Positions 1 to 8,872 of a DNA stretch of 64,000 bases are shown here, in pieces. The stretch covers positions 186,001-250,000 of the forward strand of contig NZ_BAFZ01000089.1 of the NCBI RefSeq assembly GCF_000308575.1, read 5' to 3'. The notes below the pieces were generated by a model that saw only the letters and a program-made list of their open reading frames with translations, was not told the DNA's origin and searched no databases. The DNA is from Nocardia exalbida NBRC 100660 (lineage in GTDB: Bacteria; Actinomycetota; Actinomycetes; Mycobacteriales; Mycobacteriaceae). Made by a program: the position numbers and the translations under genes. Numbering within the stretch: the stretch's first letter is position 1; each line of letters begins with the position of its first letter.

Positions 1-816
1 CAGGAAGTCGTTGCCGAACCCGCTGAGGGCGTTGCCCGGCCAGGATTCCCACTGCTGCGCTCCGCCCGGTGACGCGCCGATCTTGTCGCGCAGACCGTCC
101 CAGCCGCCGACCTTGTGCAGGCCGACCAGGGTGAGCGGCAGCAGCGCGGCCACGATCACGAAGAACTGGAGCACCTCGTTGTAGATCGCGGCCGACAGAC
201 CGCCGAGGGTGATGTAGGACAGCACGATCACCGCGGCCACGATCACCGAGACCCACAGCGGCCAGCCCAGCAGCACGTTCACGATGGACCCGAGCAGATA
301 CAGGTTGACCCCGGCGATGAGGATCTGCGCGACGGCGAAACTGAGCGCGTTCACCAGGTGGGCGCCGGTGCCGAAGCGGCGGCGCATGAACTCCGGCACG
401 CTGCGCACCTTGGAGCCGTAGTAGAACGGCATCATCACCACGCCGAGGAACAGCATGGCCGGTACCGCGCCGATCCAGAAGTAATGGAAGGTCGGGAACC
501 CGTACTCCGCGCCGTTGGCGGACATACCCATGATCTCCACCGCGCCGAGGTTGGCGGAGATGAACGCCAGGCCGGTCACCCAGGCGGGCAGCGAGCGGCC
601 GGACAGGAAGAAGTCGATGCTGGAGGACACGCGCTGCCTGGCCAGCAAGCCGATGCCGATCACGAACACGAAATACAGGGCGACCAGCGCGTAATCGACC
701 GGCTGCGCGTCCAACCGGAGGGTCTCGGCGGCTACCAGGTGCGGGGGTGGGGCGGCCGGGTGCAGGTCGGACACGATCGGCACGGCGGCGAGAACGGACG
801 GATCGGCGAGCGGCAC
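1..816 (-). CDS. Sodium/solute symporter (SSS family), 3' end off the window
   Basis: Membrane carrier that would couple Na+ entry to uptake of a small solute, plausibly a sugar because galK lies directly upstream on the same strand. The visible 272 codons start at a GTG (814-816) behind an AGGAGG-like site. A roughly 40-residue lead is followed by hydrophobic segments, beginning with YALVALYFVFVIGIGLLA. The family-typical stretch FLSGRSLPAWVTGLAFISAN falls near residues 60-80, and FMRRRFG and YITLGGLSAAIYNEVLQ follow. SSS proteins are usually near 500 residues, so about half is missing beyond position 1. The 188-nt gap to galK holds no other gene. Substrate is inferred from context only. Confidence 0.85.
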   Translation of the reverse strand, partial: MPLADPSVLAAVPIVSDLHPAAPPPHLVAAETLRLDAQPVDYALVALYFVFVIGIGLLARQRVSSSIDFFLSGRSLPAWVTGLAFISANLGAVEIMGMSANGAEYGFPTFHYFWIGAVPAMLFLGVVMMPFYYGSKVRSVPEFMRRRFGTGAHLVNALSFAVAQILIAGVNLYLLGSIVNVLLGWPLWVSVIVAAVIVLSYITLGGLSAAIYNEVLQFFVIVAALLPLTLVGLHKVGGWDGLRDKIGASPGGAQQWESWPGNALSGFGNDFL

Positions 817-1004
817 AGCGTTCCTCCTGGCGGTGAAACCGGGGCGGCGAGTGAGATCGTCCGTCGTGCGAGAGCATGCGTCGTGCTGGTCCTGCCCGGC
901 GTCGCGCGACCTCCTCGTCGCCCGCCGAATGGTGTCGGCTGACACCACTCTGCGTGATCATGCCCTACCGGCGCGGCACATTCGCGCACAATCAGGTCGC
1001 TCGT

Positions 1005-2129
1005 TCAGCGGGCCCGGTGCGCTCCGGCGGCGGCAACCACCGCGAAGGTGCGCGGAGCGGCCAGACCCGCGTCGGCGAAACGCCGCCGCACCGCCGCCAC
1101 CACCGCCTCGGTGCCCTCCCGGTCGACGAGCGCGATGGCGCTTCCGCCGAACCCGCCGCCGACCATGCGCCCGCCGTGCGCTCCCGCCGCCACCGCGGCC
1201 TCCACCGCCGCGTCGAGTGCCGGGGTGGACACCTCGAAGTCGTCGCGCAGCGAGGCGTGCCCCGCGGTGAGTATCGGCCCGATTCCCCGGGGGTCGACGC
1301 CTTCTCGCAATTTCTCGGCAACCGCGAGCACCCTGGCGTTCTCCGTCACCACGTGCCTGGCGCGGCGGCGCAGCACGTCGTCGGCGATCCGGTCCACGCC
1401 GGCCGCCGCCACATCGCGCAAGGCGGTGACGCCCAGCGCATCGGCCGCCGCGGCGCACTGGTCGCGACGCTCGGCGTAGCGGCCGTCCACGAGTTCGTGC
1501 GGCTGCCCGGTATCGATCACCAGCAGTTCGAGTCCGAACGCGGCGAGGTCGAAGGGGATCTGCTCGTGCCCGGTCCCGCGCGGCGCGGCGGTGTCGGCGG
1601 CGAATGCCCGCACGTCCAGCAAGAGCGCGTGCCCGGCCGTGCACAGTAGCGCGGCCGACTGGTCGAGCAAGCCGGTCGGCGCGCCGACGTAGTCGTTCTC
1701 GGCGGCACGGGCCACGTCGATCAACATCCGGTCGGTCAGGCCGGGCGCGAACAGGTCGCGTAGCGCGACGGCCACCGCGCAGGACAGCGCCGCCGAGGAC
1801 GACAGCCCCGCACCGATCGGCACCGCGCCGTCGAGGTCGAGATCCACGCCGGGAATCCGGTGACCGCGCCTGGTGAACTCGGCGACCACGCCGAGCGGAT
1901 AGCGCGCCCACCCGGGCACCAGTGCCCGCTGCCGGGCGAGATCGGCCACCGCGACGAGCACCGGCTCGCCGGGCCGCTGCCGCGAGCCCACCCGCACCAG
2001 CCCGTCGGTGCGCGCCGCCGCCGCGCACCGCACCACCAGCGGCAACGCGATCGGCAGGACGTAACCGCCGTTGTAGTCGGTGTGTTCACCGATGATGTTG
2101 ACCCGCCCCGGCGCCACCCATGTCCGCAA
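1005..2129 (-). CDS. galK: Galactokinase
   Basis: GHMP-family kinase that phosphorylates galactose to galactose-1-phosphate (Leloir pathway, cytosol). The 374-residue product opens with the galactokinase signature APGRVNIIGEHTDYN, has the ATP-binding GAGLSSSAAL near residue 100, AENDYVGAPTGLLDQ in the middle, and the C-terminal GGRMVGGGFGGSAIAL loop. I chose the TTG at 2127-2129 because a GAGGGA ribosome site lies 6 nt upstream and mycobacterial GalK also begins only a few residues before APGRVN. The open frame continues far upstream but that part has no family likeness. The symporter follows downstream; galT is not in the window, and the only galE-like sequence is a truncated copy near 24.4 kb. 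Confidence 0.93.
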   Translation of the reverse strand: MRTWVAPGRVNIIGEHTDYNGGYVLPIALPLVVRCAAAARTDGLVRVGSRQRPGEPVLVAVADLARQRALVPGWARYPLGVVAEFTRRGHRIPGVDLDLDGAVPIGAGLSSSAALSCAVAVALRDLFAPGLTDRMLIDVARAAENDYVGAPTGLLDQSAALLCTAGHALLLDVRAFAADTAAPRGTGHEQIPFDLAAFGLELLVIDTGQPHELVDGRYAERRDQCAAAADALGVTALRDVAAAGVDRIADDVLRRRARHVVTENARVLAVAEKLREGVDPRGIGPILTAGHASLRDDFEVSTPALDAAVEAAVAAGAHGGRMVGGGFGGSAIALVDREGTEAVVAAVRRRFADAGLAAPRTFAVVAAAGAHRAR

Positions 2130-2452
2130 GCTCGTCCCTCGCTGTCCTCGTCGGTCGTGCCAGGGTACGAGACACGCCGCCCGACCGTTGTTCGCGCCGC
2201 GATCGGCGCTCCTGACGCAGTCGATTCCGATGCGAGACCGGCCTGCGGATTCGGTGGCCGCGCAGGATCGGGAGGGCGTCATGACGCACGACACCCGCGG
2301 CGATTTCATCGCACGGCAGGTGCTGCATCCCGAGGAGTTTCGCGCGCCGAGATGGTGGATCCGCGCGTGCGGGAGTACGTGGCGCACACGTTTCACTCTT
2401 GTTGCGCCAACTGCCCGCGAGGGGGCGGCATTCCATGCCATGATCAAATCAG
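2130..2452. other. Region upstream of galK without a convincing gene
   Basis: An ATG at 2281 has a good GGGAGG ribosome site and the reading MTHDTRGDFIARQVLHPEEF looks protein-like for about 20 codons. It then degenerates, while a neighbouring frame reads AEMVDPRVREYVAHTFHSC. This could be a frameshifted relic of a small gene. No operator or promoter was recognised. Confidence 0.3.
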
Positions 2453-2647
2453 TTGTCCAGGGCATTGGTTGCCGAGCGCGCTGCGGTCGGTTGGGACATC
2501 TGCTCGTACAACAACACTCGGTTCTCGTTCGCCGGCAGCATCCGGGCAGTGCTCGACGAACAGGCGAACGTCGAAGTCGCGGTGGAGGATTCCCAGATCT
2601 GTTACGCGGCCCGGTGCACCGGGGATGGAGCGACCAAGGGGGGCTGA
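2453..2647 (+). CDS. Possible small protein coupled to the diguanylate cyclase
   Basis: A 64-codon frame starting at a TTG. Its TGA shares one base with the ATG of the next gene (TGATG), an arrangement used for translational coupling. The middle reads like real protein (WDICSYNNTRFSFAGSIRAV, then LDEQANVEVAVEDSQICYAARC) and codon third positions are mostly G/C. No Shine-Dalgarno site precedes the TTG, and a TGA at 2441 limits the 5' end, so this may be the back half of a gene broken near 2440. No family recognised. Confidence 0.35.
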   Translation: MSRALVAERAAVGWDICSYNNTRFSFAGSIRAVLDEQANVEVAVEDSQICYAARCTGDGATKGG

Positions 2648-4179
2648 TGACACCCAGTGAACAGCCACAGCCCGGCTGTCGGCGCGGTATCGGATCGGGC
2701 TGGTACGTGGTGCTTCTCGGGGGAGGCGCGGCCGCGATCGCGGTCCACCTGACGCTCGACTCACAGGTGGTGGCGTTCACCACGATGGCCGTCATCGTCG
2801 GCGAGACCCTCGCCATGATCGCCGTCGGCGTGCACATCCACCGGCCCGCGCACCCGTTGCCGTGGTATCTGCTGTCCGGCTCGGCGGTGCTGTTCGCCAC
2901 CGGCACCACGCTGCGTGACCTCGGCGACCATGCGCTGCATCCGCTCGACGACGCGTTCACCCTGCTCGGTTATCTCGGCGTGGGGCTCGCCGCGCTGATC
3001 TGGTTCTGGCCGCGCCACGTGCACGGCAACTACGACCTGCTGCTGGACTCCGCCCTCATCGGGCTCGGCGCGCTGCTGGCCTCATGGACCTTCCTCATCT
3101 CCCCGATCCTCCGGTCCACCGAGACCGGGCTCGACGCGGTGGTGGCGGCGACCTACCCGGTGCTCGACGCACTGCTGCTCACGTTGGTGGCGCACTCGAT
3201 GGCCACCTCCACGCGCGCGGAGACCTCGCTGTGGCTGTTACACGCCGGGCTGATCGCGGTGCTGCTCGGCGACCTGGGCTACAGCCTGGAGACCGCGGGC
3301 GCGACTACGTTCGGGCGCGAGGTGCTGCTGGCTCCCCTGCTCGCCGCCTACGCCACCGTGGGCGTCGCGGCGCTGCACCCGACCATGGCCGCGCTCGGCA
3401 TGCCGCGGCGCATCCACCCGCACCACTCCCGGCAGCGCGCCAGCCTCATCGCGATCGCGCTGATCGTGGCCTCGCTGGTGCCGGTGGTCGGGTCCAGCCT
3501 GCGCCCGCTCGACCGCGTGGTGGGGTCGTCGCTGTTCGCGCTGTTGCTGATCGGGATGCTGGTGCGCAGCGAGCGCGCGATCGTGCGCAGCGCCCGCAGC
3601 GAGCGGCGCGCGCAGTACCAGGCCGACCACGACATGCTCACCGGATTGCTGAACCGGGCCGCGCTGCTGCGCGCGCTGCGGCAGCGCGGCGAACAATGGG
3701 CCGAGCGACCGATCTGCCTGCTGTTCATCGACCTCGACGGCTTCAAGCGGGTCAACGACAGCTACGGCCACGCCGTCGGCGATGAGCTGATCGCGACGGC
3801 GGCGAGCCGGATCCGGCGGGTGGTGCGCCGGGAGGACGTGGTGACCCGCTACGGCGGCGACGAGTTCGTCGTGCTCGCCCCGCTCGCCCGGCCGGAGGCC
3901 GCCGTGCTGGCCGAACGGCTGCTCGGCGCGTTCGTCCGGCCGTTCGGGCTGAGCGCGGGCGAGATCCCGATCACCGCGAGCGTCGGCGTGGCGTGCGTGG
4001 GTCCGTGCAGCTCGGACACCGACGCGCACAGCCTGCTGCGGGACGCGGACGCGGCCATGTACCACGCGAAGCAGTACTCGCTCGGCTACGCGTTCCACGA
4101 CGACGTGCGGCGCGAGACTCCCGGCGCCGAGCGCCGGATCTGGCGCGCGGCCGCCCGATCCGCCAGTCCCGCAGTGTGA
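2647..4179 (+). CDS. Membrane-anchored GGDEF diguanylate cyclase
   Basis: Would synthesise cyclic di-GMP from two GTP at the cytoplasmic membrane. The 510-residue protein has about eight hydrophobic helices in residues 15-310, then one GGDEF domain at about 325-500. The active loop is intact (RYGGDEFVVL, GGDEF near residues 403-407). RRED stands five residues before it and fits the RxxD inhibitory site, so product feedback is likely. The family motif DHDMLTGLLNRAAL opens the domain. No EAL domain follows. The ATG at 2647 has AGGGGGG upstream, and a possible small frame ends across it. The membrane part resembles sensory regions of other actinobacterial GGDEF proteins but I cannot name its ligand. 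Confidence 0.9.
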   Translation: MTPSEQPQPGCRRGIGSGWYVVLLGGGAAAIAVHLTLDSQVVAFTTMAVIVGETLAMIAVGVHIHRPAHPLPWYLLSGSAVLFATGTTLRDLGDHALHPLDDAFTLLGYLGVGLAALIWFWPRHVHGNYDLLLDSALIGLGALLASWTFLISPILRSTETGLDAVVAATYPVLDALLLTLVAHSMATSTRAETSLWLLHAGLIAVLLGDLGYSLETAGATTFGREVLLAPLLAAYATVGVAALHPTMAALGMPRRIHPHHSRQRASLIAIALIVASLVPVVGSSLRPLDRVVGSSLFALLLIGMLVRSERAIVRSARSERRAQYQADHDMLTGLLNRAALLRALRQRGEQWAERPICLLFIDLDGFKRVNDSYGHAVGDELIATAASRIRRVVRREDVVTRYGGDEFVVLAPLARPEAAVLAERLLGAFVRPFGLSAGEIPITASVGVACVGPCSSDTDAHSLLRDADAAMYHAKQYSLGYAFHDDVRRETPGAERRIWRAAARSASPAV

Positions 4180-4180
4180 C

Positions 4181-4942
4181 TCAGTCGCTCAGCTCGTTCA
4201 GCAGGCGCTTGGCCTCCTCGAGCTCGGCCTGTAACTGCTGCACCTTGGCCTCCTGCACACCGCGCAACGCGTCCAGGACCCCGGCGACCACCTCGGCCAC
4301 CTCCGGATGCAGGATCTTCGCCGCCTGCGCCACGGTGGATCCGGCCACCGGAAGGCCGCGCAGGGTGCGCTTCTTACCGCTGACCACGTCGATCGACCAC
4401 TCGCCGTCGGCGGTGCCGGTGAGCGTCACGGTGACCTCGGGCGCCTTGGTCTTGCGGGCGGCGGCCGTTTTGGCGGGCTTCGGCGCCGTCGCCGCCGCGG
4501 CTTGCTTGCCCGCGCTCTCGGCACGGCTCGCGGCCGCGGTGGTCTCCGCGGGCTTCGCGCCTGCCGAGGGCTGGGGTGCGCTCGCCTGCGCGGGCTGAGT
4601 CGCGGTGCTCGTCGTGGTCGACGGCTGGGTCACAGGGGTTTCCTTCCTAGGGGTCGACTTCGGCTGTGCGGTGGCGCCCGCCGCCCCTCGCGGCGGCTTG
4701 GTCAAGGTCACCTCGATGGGAGAGAAGGACAGTACATCCTTCGATCCGGTCGGGCGGACCTGCAGGAAGTCACCGTCGGCAGGGTCGCCGAGGGCGATCA
4801 CCTTGCCCGAGCGCCCCTCCGGAACGCCGACCGCGGCGGCGGTGAACCACACCATGGGCGGGCGGCCACCGGCGATGTCCGTGGCGATCTGCTGAATCTC
4901 GCTGTCCGACAATGGTTGCGGCTTGGTTCGTGGGGAGGGCAT
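4181..4942 (-). CDS. Conserved actinobacterial hypothetical, DUF6319-like
   Basis: A 253-residue protein with three parts. Residues 1-85 form a conserved domain (LSDSEIQQIATDIAGGRPPM, then MVWFTAAAVG, and FLQVRPTGSKDVLSFSP). Residues about 90-160 are a low-complexity Ala/Pro/Thr/Lys linker. The C-terminal 90 residues hold VTVTLTGTADGEWSIDVVSG and a predicted coiled coil at the end (VQEAKVQQLQAELEEAKRLL). I believe this matches the family called DUF6319 but that is from memory. The ATG at 4940-4942 was chosen because the longer upstream frame has no conserved sequence. It converges on the diguanylate cyclase with 1 nt between stops. Function unknown. Confidence 0.75.
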   Translation of the reverse strand: MPSPRTKPQPLSDSEIQQIATDIAGGRPPMVWFTAAAVGVPEGRSGKVIALGDPADGDFLQVRPTGSKDVLSFSPIEVTLTKPPRGAAGATAQPKSTPRKETPVTQPSTTTSTATQPAQASAPQPSAGAKPAETTAAASRAESAGKQAAAATAPKPAKTAAARKTKAPEVTVTLTGTADGEWSIDVVSGKKRTLRGLPVAGSTVAQAAKILHPEVAEVVAGVLDALRGVQEAKVQQLQAELEEAKRLLNELSD

Positions 4943-5280
4943 GGTGACTCCGAGCGATTTCGTGGTTGGCTGCGTGCACAGATGATGCCCCACGCCGCCG
5001 ACAGATTTGCGGGCCACCGTCGGATCGAGGCCGCGGGTAGTCCGATCCGGGCAATCAGCGAATATCTGGCAACAGCTTCCGGCATGCGCGAGCGGTGACT
5101 CGGCAGTCGACTCCGGTACCCCATGCGCGACATGATCCGCTCCGGCGAATCGGTATGCAGCACCGGTGATCAAGCGCCGTTCCCTCGAACCGGTATCCGG
5201 CAACGGGCGACATCAGCGATGCGCGGCATACGACGCTGCTCGCGAAGGCGCCACCGCACACCGGATTCCCCGCGGCGCGC
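4943..5280. other. Intergenic, no gene seen
   Basis: Lies between the starts of the hypothetical (leftward) and the stop of the TetR gene (leftward). Frames are short and lack codon bias. It presumably contains the promoter of the gene at 4942. Confidence 0.4.
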
Positions 5281-5901
5281 TCAGCTCGGCGCCGTCGGCG
5301 CGCGCAGCGCGGGGAACCAGATGTCGGTGAGCACCTCGACGGCTCGGTCCGCCGAGACATCGATGGTGCCCTGCATCGCCCAGCGGGTGAAGAACCGTTC
5401 CAGTTGCGCGACAAGCAATTCCACCCGCAACCTCGCTTCGTCGTGCCGATCGGCGGGCCACCCGGCGAGGTAGGCGGTCATCGCGTTGGGCAGCGCGAGG
5501 ATGCCGTTGCGGGCGATCTCGCGGAACTCCGGCTCCAGTGCGGTCGCCTCGTCCCAGGCGAGCAGCATGTCCTTGTACTCGTGGAACCACTCCATCGCGC
5601 GGGTCATCCAGCCGGCGAACTCGGCGCGTGAACCGGTCTCGAGCACCCGGTCGAGGTCCTGATAGAAGTGCAGCGCGGTGGGCGCGCTGCCCTGCTCGGC
5701 GATCGCGCGCAGGATCTCCAGCTTGCCCGCGAAGTGCAGGTAGAACGTGGCGCGGCTGCAACCGACCGCGGCGGCGATCTCGTCCACCCGCACGGCCGCG
5801 TAGCCGCGGGTGGCGAACAGCTCCTTGGCGGCCTCCAGCAAGCGGGTCCTGGTCTGCTGCTTCTGCTCGTCCCGCAGGTTCGTGTTCGCGTTCGTCCGCA
5901 T
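5281..5901 (-). CDS. TetR-family transcriptional regulator
   Basis: A 206-residue repressor-type protein. Residues 10-60 form the TetR helix-turn-helix (TRTRLLEAAKELFATRGYAA, then VRVDEIAAAVGCSRATFYLH). The all-helical remainder is the ligand and dimer domain. The start is the ATG at 5899-5901 (MRTNANTNLRDEQK), since the longer frame upstream is not TetR-like. It is divergent from the flavin monooxygenase at 6112, and an imperfect inverted repeat lies between the two starts, so it probably represses both itself and the monooxygenase operon. The effector may be a substrate or intermediate of that operon. Confidence 0.92.
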   Translation of the reverse strand: MRTNANTNLRDEQKQQTRTRLLEAAKELFATRGYAAVRVDEIAAAVGCSRATFYLHFAGKLEILRAIAEQGSAPTALHFYQDLDRVLETGSRAEFAGWMTRAMEWFHEYKDMLLAWDEATALEPEFREIARNGILALPNAMTAYLAGWPADRHDEARLRVELLVAQLERFFTRWAMQGTIDVSADRAVEVLTDIWFPALRAPTAPS

Positions 5902-5980
5902 GGTGAACCGGTACCCCGTCTCCGTAAAAGCCGAGCTGACGTGCTGCTTCCGCTGAGAGAGTCTACGCATGGACGGTCTT

Positions 5981-6018
5981 GATAGACAGTGCGTCATTCA
6001 CTGGACGCGGTGTCTAGC
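5981..6018. promoter_or_regulatory. Candidate TetR operator (inverted repeat)
   Basis: Two 15-bp arms, GATAGACAGTGCGTC (5981-5995) and GACGCGGTGTCTAGC (6004-6018), are complementary at 12 of 15 positions, with TAGACA...TGTCTA at the outer ends and an 8-bp centre. It lies 80-118 bp from the tetR start and about 94-131 bp from the monooxygenase start, in the only divergent gap of the cluster. Confidence 0.6.
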
Positions 6019-6111
6019 GAGTGTTATTTTGTTGCCTACGTCACTCCGGCGCCACCCGCGCCGGATTGTTCGGCCGTCATCGACGACGGCCCTTCAGCAC
6101 GAGGACAGTGA

Positions 6112-7479
6112 ATGACGTCAACCGCACTCCCCCGCGTCTGCGTGATCGGGGCGGGCCCCTCCGGGATCACCGCCGCCAAACGGCTGAACGACCACGGCAT
6201 CCCCTTCGACTGCTATGAGGCGTCCGACGAAGTCGGGGGCAACTGGTACTTCAAGAACCCCAACGGCATGTCGGCCTGCTATCAGAGCCTGCACATCGAC
6301 ACGTCCAAGTTCCGCTTGGCCTTCGAGGACTATCCGGCGCCCGACGAGTGGCCGGACTTCCCGCATCATTCGCAGCTGTTCCAGTACTTCCGCGACTACG
6401 TCGACCATTTCGGCATCCGCGACCGGATCGTGTTCGGCACCAGGGTGACCGCCGCCGAGCGCGGGCCGGACGGTCGCTGGCTGATCACGACGAGCGACGG
6501 GCACACCAAGGACTACGACGCGCTCGTCGTCTGCAACGGGCACCATTGGGATCCGCGTTTGCCGGACTACCCGGGCGAATTCGACGGCACGCTGCTGCAC
6601 AGCCACGCCTACAACGACCCGTTCGACCCCGTCGACATGCGTGGCAAACGGGTCGTGGTGGTCGGCATGGGCAATTCGGGACTGGATATCGCCTCCGAGC
6701 TGTCGCAGCGATTCATCGCCGCGAAGCTCTACGTCTCCGCCCGGCGCGGGGTCTGGGTGCTGCCGAAGTACGTCAACGGCAAGGTCGGCGACAAGCGCTC
6801 GATGCCACGATGGATGCCGCCGAAGCTCGGTCTCAAGCTCAAGCAGCGATTCGTCCGGAAGTTCCGCGGCAATATGCGGGATTACGGCCTGCCCGAGCCG
6901 GACCATCTGCCGTTCGAGGCCCATCCCTCCGCGAGCGAGGAATTCCTGCACCGCGCGGGCTGCGGCGACATCGCCTTCAAGCCCGCGATCACCGCGCTGG
7001 AAGGCTCGCGGGTGCGCTTCGCCGACGGCAGCGTCGAAGAGGTGGACGTGATCGTCTGCGCCACCGGTTACCGCATCTCCTTCCCGTTCTTCTCCGACCC
7101 CGAGCTGCTGCCCGACCGCGACAACCGTTTCCCACTGTTCAAGCAGATGATCAAGCCCGGCATCGACAATCTGTTCTTCCTCGGGCTGGCCCAGCCGCTG
7201 CCCACGCTGGTGAACTTCGCCGAGCAGCAGAGCAAGCTGGTCGCCGCCTACCTCACCGGCCGCTATCACCTGCCGACGGCGGAGGAGATGCGGGCGGCCA
7301 TCCGGTCCGCGGAATCGGCCAGGACGGGCCGCTACTACGACTCGCCCCGGCACACCATCCAGATCGAATTCGAACCGTACGTGCGGGACCTGCGGCGGGA
7401 ACTCGCGCGTGGCGCGAAACGCGCCACCGCCGCGGGAAACGCGTTGCCGGTGCGGGGCCGGGCACTCGAACAGGTGTGA
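6112..7479 (+). CDS. Flavin-containing monooxygenase / Baeyer-Villiger-type
   Basis: NADPH- and FAD-dependent oxygenase, 455 residues. The FAD Rossmann motif is VIGAGPSG (residues 11-18) and the NADPH motif GMGNSG near 185-190. Between them FDGTLLHSHAY matches the FMO-type FxGxxxHxxx(Y/W) fingerprint, and CATGY near 315 is the usual linker motif. GNWYFKNPNGMSACYQSLHI is typical of the group that includes mycobacterial MymA. It is the first gene of an operon running to about 13.2 kb. If it acts as a Baeyer-Villiger enzyme, the esterase next door would hydrolyse its ester product. Substrate unknown. Confidence 0.9.
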   Translation: MTSTALPRVCVIGAGPSGITAAKRLNDHGIPFDCYEASDEVGGNWYFKNPNGMSACYQSLHIDTSKFRLAFEDYPAPDEWPDFPHHSQLFQYFRDYVDHFGIRDRIVFGTRVTAAERGPDGRWLITTSDGHTKDYDALVVCNGHHWDPRLPDYPGEFDGTLLHSHAYNDPFDPVDMRGKRVVVVGMGNSGLDIASELSQRFIAAKLYVSARRGVWVLPKYVNGKVGDKRSMPRWMPPKLGLKLKQRFVRKFRGNMRDYGLPEPDHLPFEAHPSASEEFLHRAGCGDIAFKPAITALEGSRVRFADGSVEEVDVIVCATGYRISFPFFSDPELLPDRDNRFPLFKQMIKPGIDNLFFLGLAQPLPTLVNFAEQQSKLVAAYLTGRYHLPTAEEMRAAIRSAESARTGRYYDSPRHTIQIEFEPYVRDLRRELARGAKRATAAGNALPVRGRALEQV

Positions 7480-7486
7480 GGCGGCG

Positions 7487-8644
7487 ATGACCACTACCAC
7501 GGGAACCGCCACATCGGGCTTCTGCGCCGAACGATTCGCGCGGGTCCGAACGGAACTGGAGACCCGGCTCGCTTCCGGTGACGAACTCGGCGCCTCGATC
7601 TGCGTCACCGTCGACGGCGAACCGGTCGTCGACCTCTGGGGCGGGTACCGCGACCCCGGCCGCACCGCGCCGTGGACCGAGGACACCTTGGTCAACGTCT
7701 TCTCCCTCACCAAGACCATGACGGCGCTGTGCGCCCTGCTGCTGGTCGAGCGCGGGGAGCTGGACGTGTACGCGAAGGTGGCCGAGTACTGGCCGGAGTT
7801 CGCGGCGAACGGCAAGGGCGACATCGAGATTCGTCATCTGCTGGCGCACACCTCGGGCGTCTCGGGGTGGCAGCCGCCGATCGAACTCGCCGACATCTAC
7901 GACGCGGAAGCGTCCGCAGCCCGCCTGGCGAGCCAACCGCCGTGGTGGGAGCCGGGCACCGCCTCGGGGTACCACGCGCTCGCCTACGGCCACCTGATCG
8001 GCGCGGTGATCCGCCGCGTCACCGGACGCTCGCTCGGCGAGTTCTTCGCCGCGGAACTAGCCGGGCCGCTGGGCGCTGACTTCCACATCGGCACCGCGCC
8101 CGAGCACCACGGGCGGATCGCCACCTTGGTCCCGCCCACCATGCCGGAGTTCGACATGGTCGCGCTCGACCAGGACAGCGTGCTGGTCAAGACGCTCACC
8201 AGCCCGTTGCTCGACATCGCCGAGACCGCGAGCGCGGCATGGCGGCAAGCCGAGATCGGCGCGGTGAACGGTCACGGCAACGCGCGTTCGGTGGCGCGAG
8301 TGCAATCACTGGTTTCCTGCGGCGGCGAACTCGGCGGACGGCGGCTGCTGTCGGAGGACACGATCGAGCTGATCTTCCGGCAGCAGTCCGACGGCGTGGA
8401 TCTCGCGCTCGCGACGCCGCTGCGGTTCGGCATCGGCTACGGTCTGCCGCAGCGGCAGACCGCCCCGGAGGTGCCCGACGGCCGGGTGTGCTGGTGGGCC
8501 GGGTACGGAGGCGCGATGGTGGTCAACGACCTCGACCACCGCACCACGTTCGCCTACACCATGAACCGGATGGCGCCGGGCCTGATCGGCTCCGACCGTG
8601 CCGACGCCTATCTGCGCGCGACGTTCGCGGCGGTACGCGGATGA
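7487..8644 (+). CDS. Beta-lactamase-fold serine esterase (EstB/LipL-type)
   Basis: A 385-residue hydrolase of the serine beta-lactamase-like family, which in actinobacteria are mostly esterases. The catalytic SLTK (SxxK) is near residue 73, the tyrosine motif YHALAYGH near 161-168, and WWAGYGGAMV near 335 occupies the position of the third motif. No signal peptide, so cytosolic. It begins 7 nt after the monooxygenase stop. An upstream in-frame ATG inside the monooxygenase gene is less likely. Pairing with a Baeyer-Villiger-type oxygenase suggests ester or lactone hydrolysis. Its TGA overlaps the next ATG. Confidence 0.9.
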   Translation: MTTTTGTATSGFCAERFARVRTELETRLASGDELGASICVTVDGEPVVDLWGGYRDPGRTAPWTEDTLVNVFSLTKTMTALCALLLVERGELDVYAKVAEYWPEFAANGKGDIEIRHLLAHTSGVSGWQPPIELADIYDAEASAARLASQPPWWEPGTASGYHALAYGHLIGAVIRRVTGRSLGEFFAAELAGPLGADFHIGTAPEHHGRIATLVPPTMPEFDMVALDQDSVLVKTLTSPLLDIAETASAAWRQAEIGAVNGHGNARSVARVQSLVSCGGELGGRRLLSEDTIELIFRQQSDGVDLALATPLRFGIGYGLPQRQTAPEVPDGRVCWWAGYGGAMVVNDLDHRTTFAYTMNRMAPGLIGSDRADAYLRATFAAVRG

Positions 8645-8844
8645 TGCGGGCGTTGCAGCTCACCGACCCCGGCAAGACATACGGGGACACCAGATCCGAC
8701 TTGATCGACTCCGTGGCACTGGCCACGTCGGGCAAGCTACGCGTCGAGGTGGAGCGCTACCCCTTGGCCGAGGGTCGCGCCGCCCTCGACCGGCTGGAAC
8801 GCGGCCTGATCACCGGCCGAGCGGTCCTGATCCCCCAGCCGTGA
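8641..8844 (+). pseudogene. Internally deleted zinc-type alcohol dehydrogenase remnant
   Basis: A 67-codon frame that begins MMRALQLTDPGK, like the first residues of medium-chain alcohol dehydrogenases. It continues directly as GDTRSDLIDSVALATSGKLR and ends RYPLAEGRAALDRLERGLIT-GRAVLIP, which is the typical last 50 residues of the same family. The Zn sites and the Rossmann fold, about 270 residues, are absent, and no frameshift is needed to join the ends. The ATG overlaps the esterase stop (ATGA), so the full-length ancestor was probably translationally coupled in this operon. The product may still be made but cannot be a working dehydrogenase. Confidence 0.75.
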
Positions 8845-8872
8845 CTCATCGACCCCCTAGGAAGTACCCGAT

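Noticed and set aside
2281..4179. Start of the diguanylate cyclase at the ATG at 2281
   Set aside because: The frame is open, but the first 120 codons have poor coding quality and the ATG at 2647 has a strong ribosome site and begins at the membrane region.
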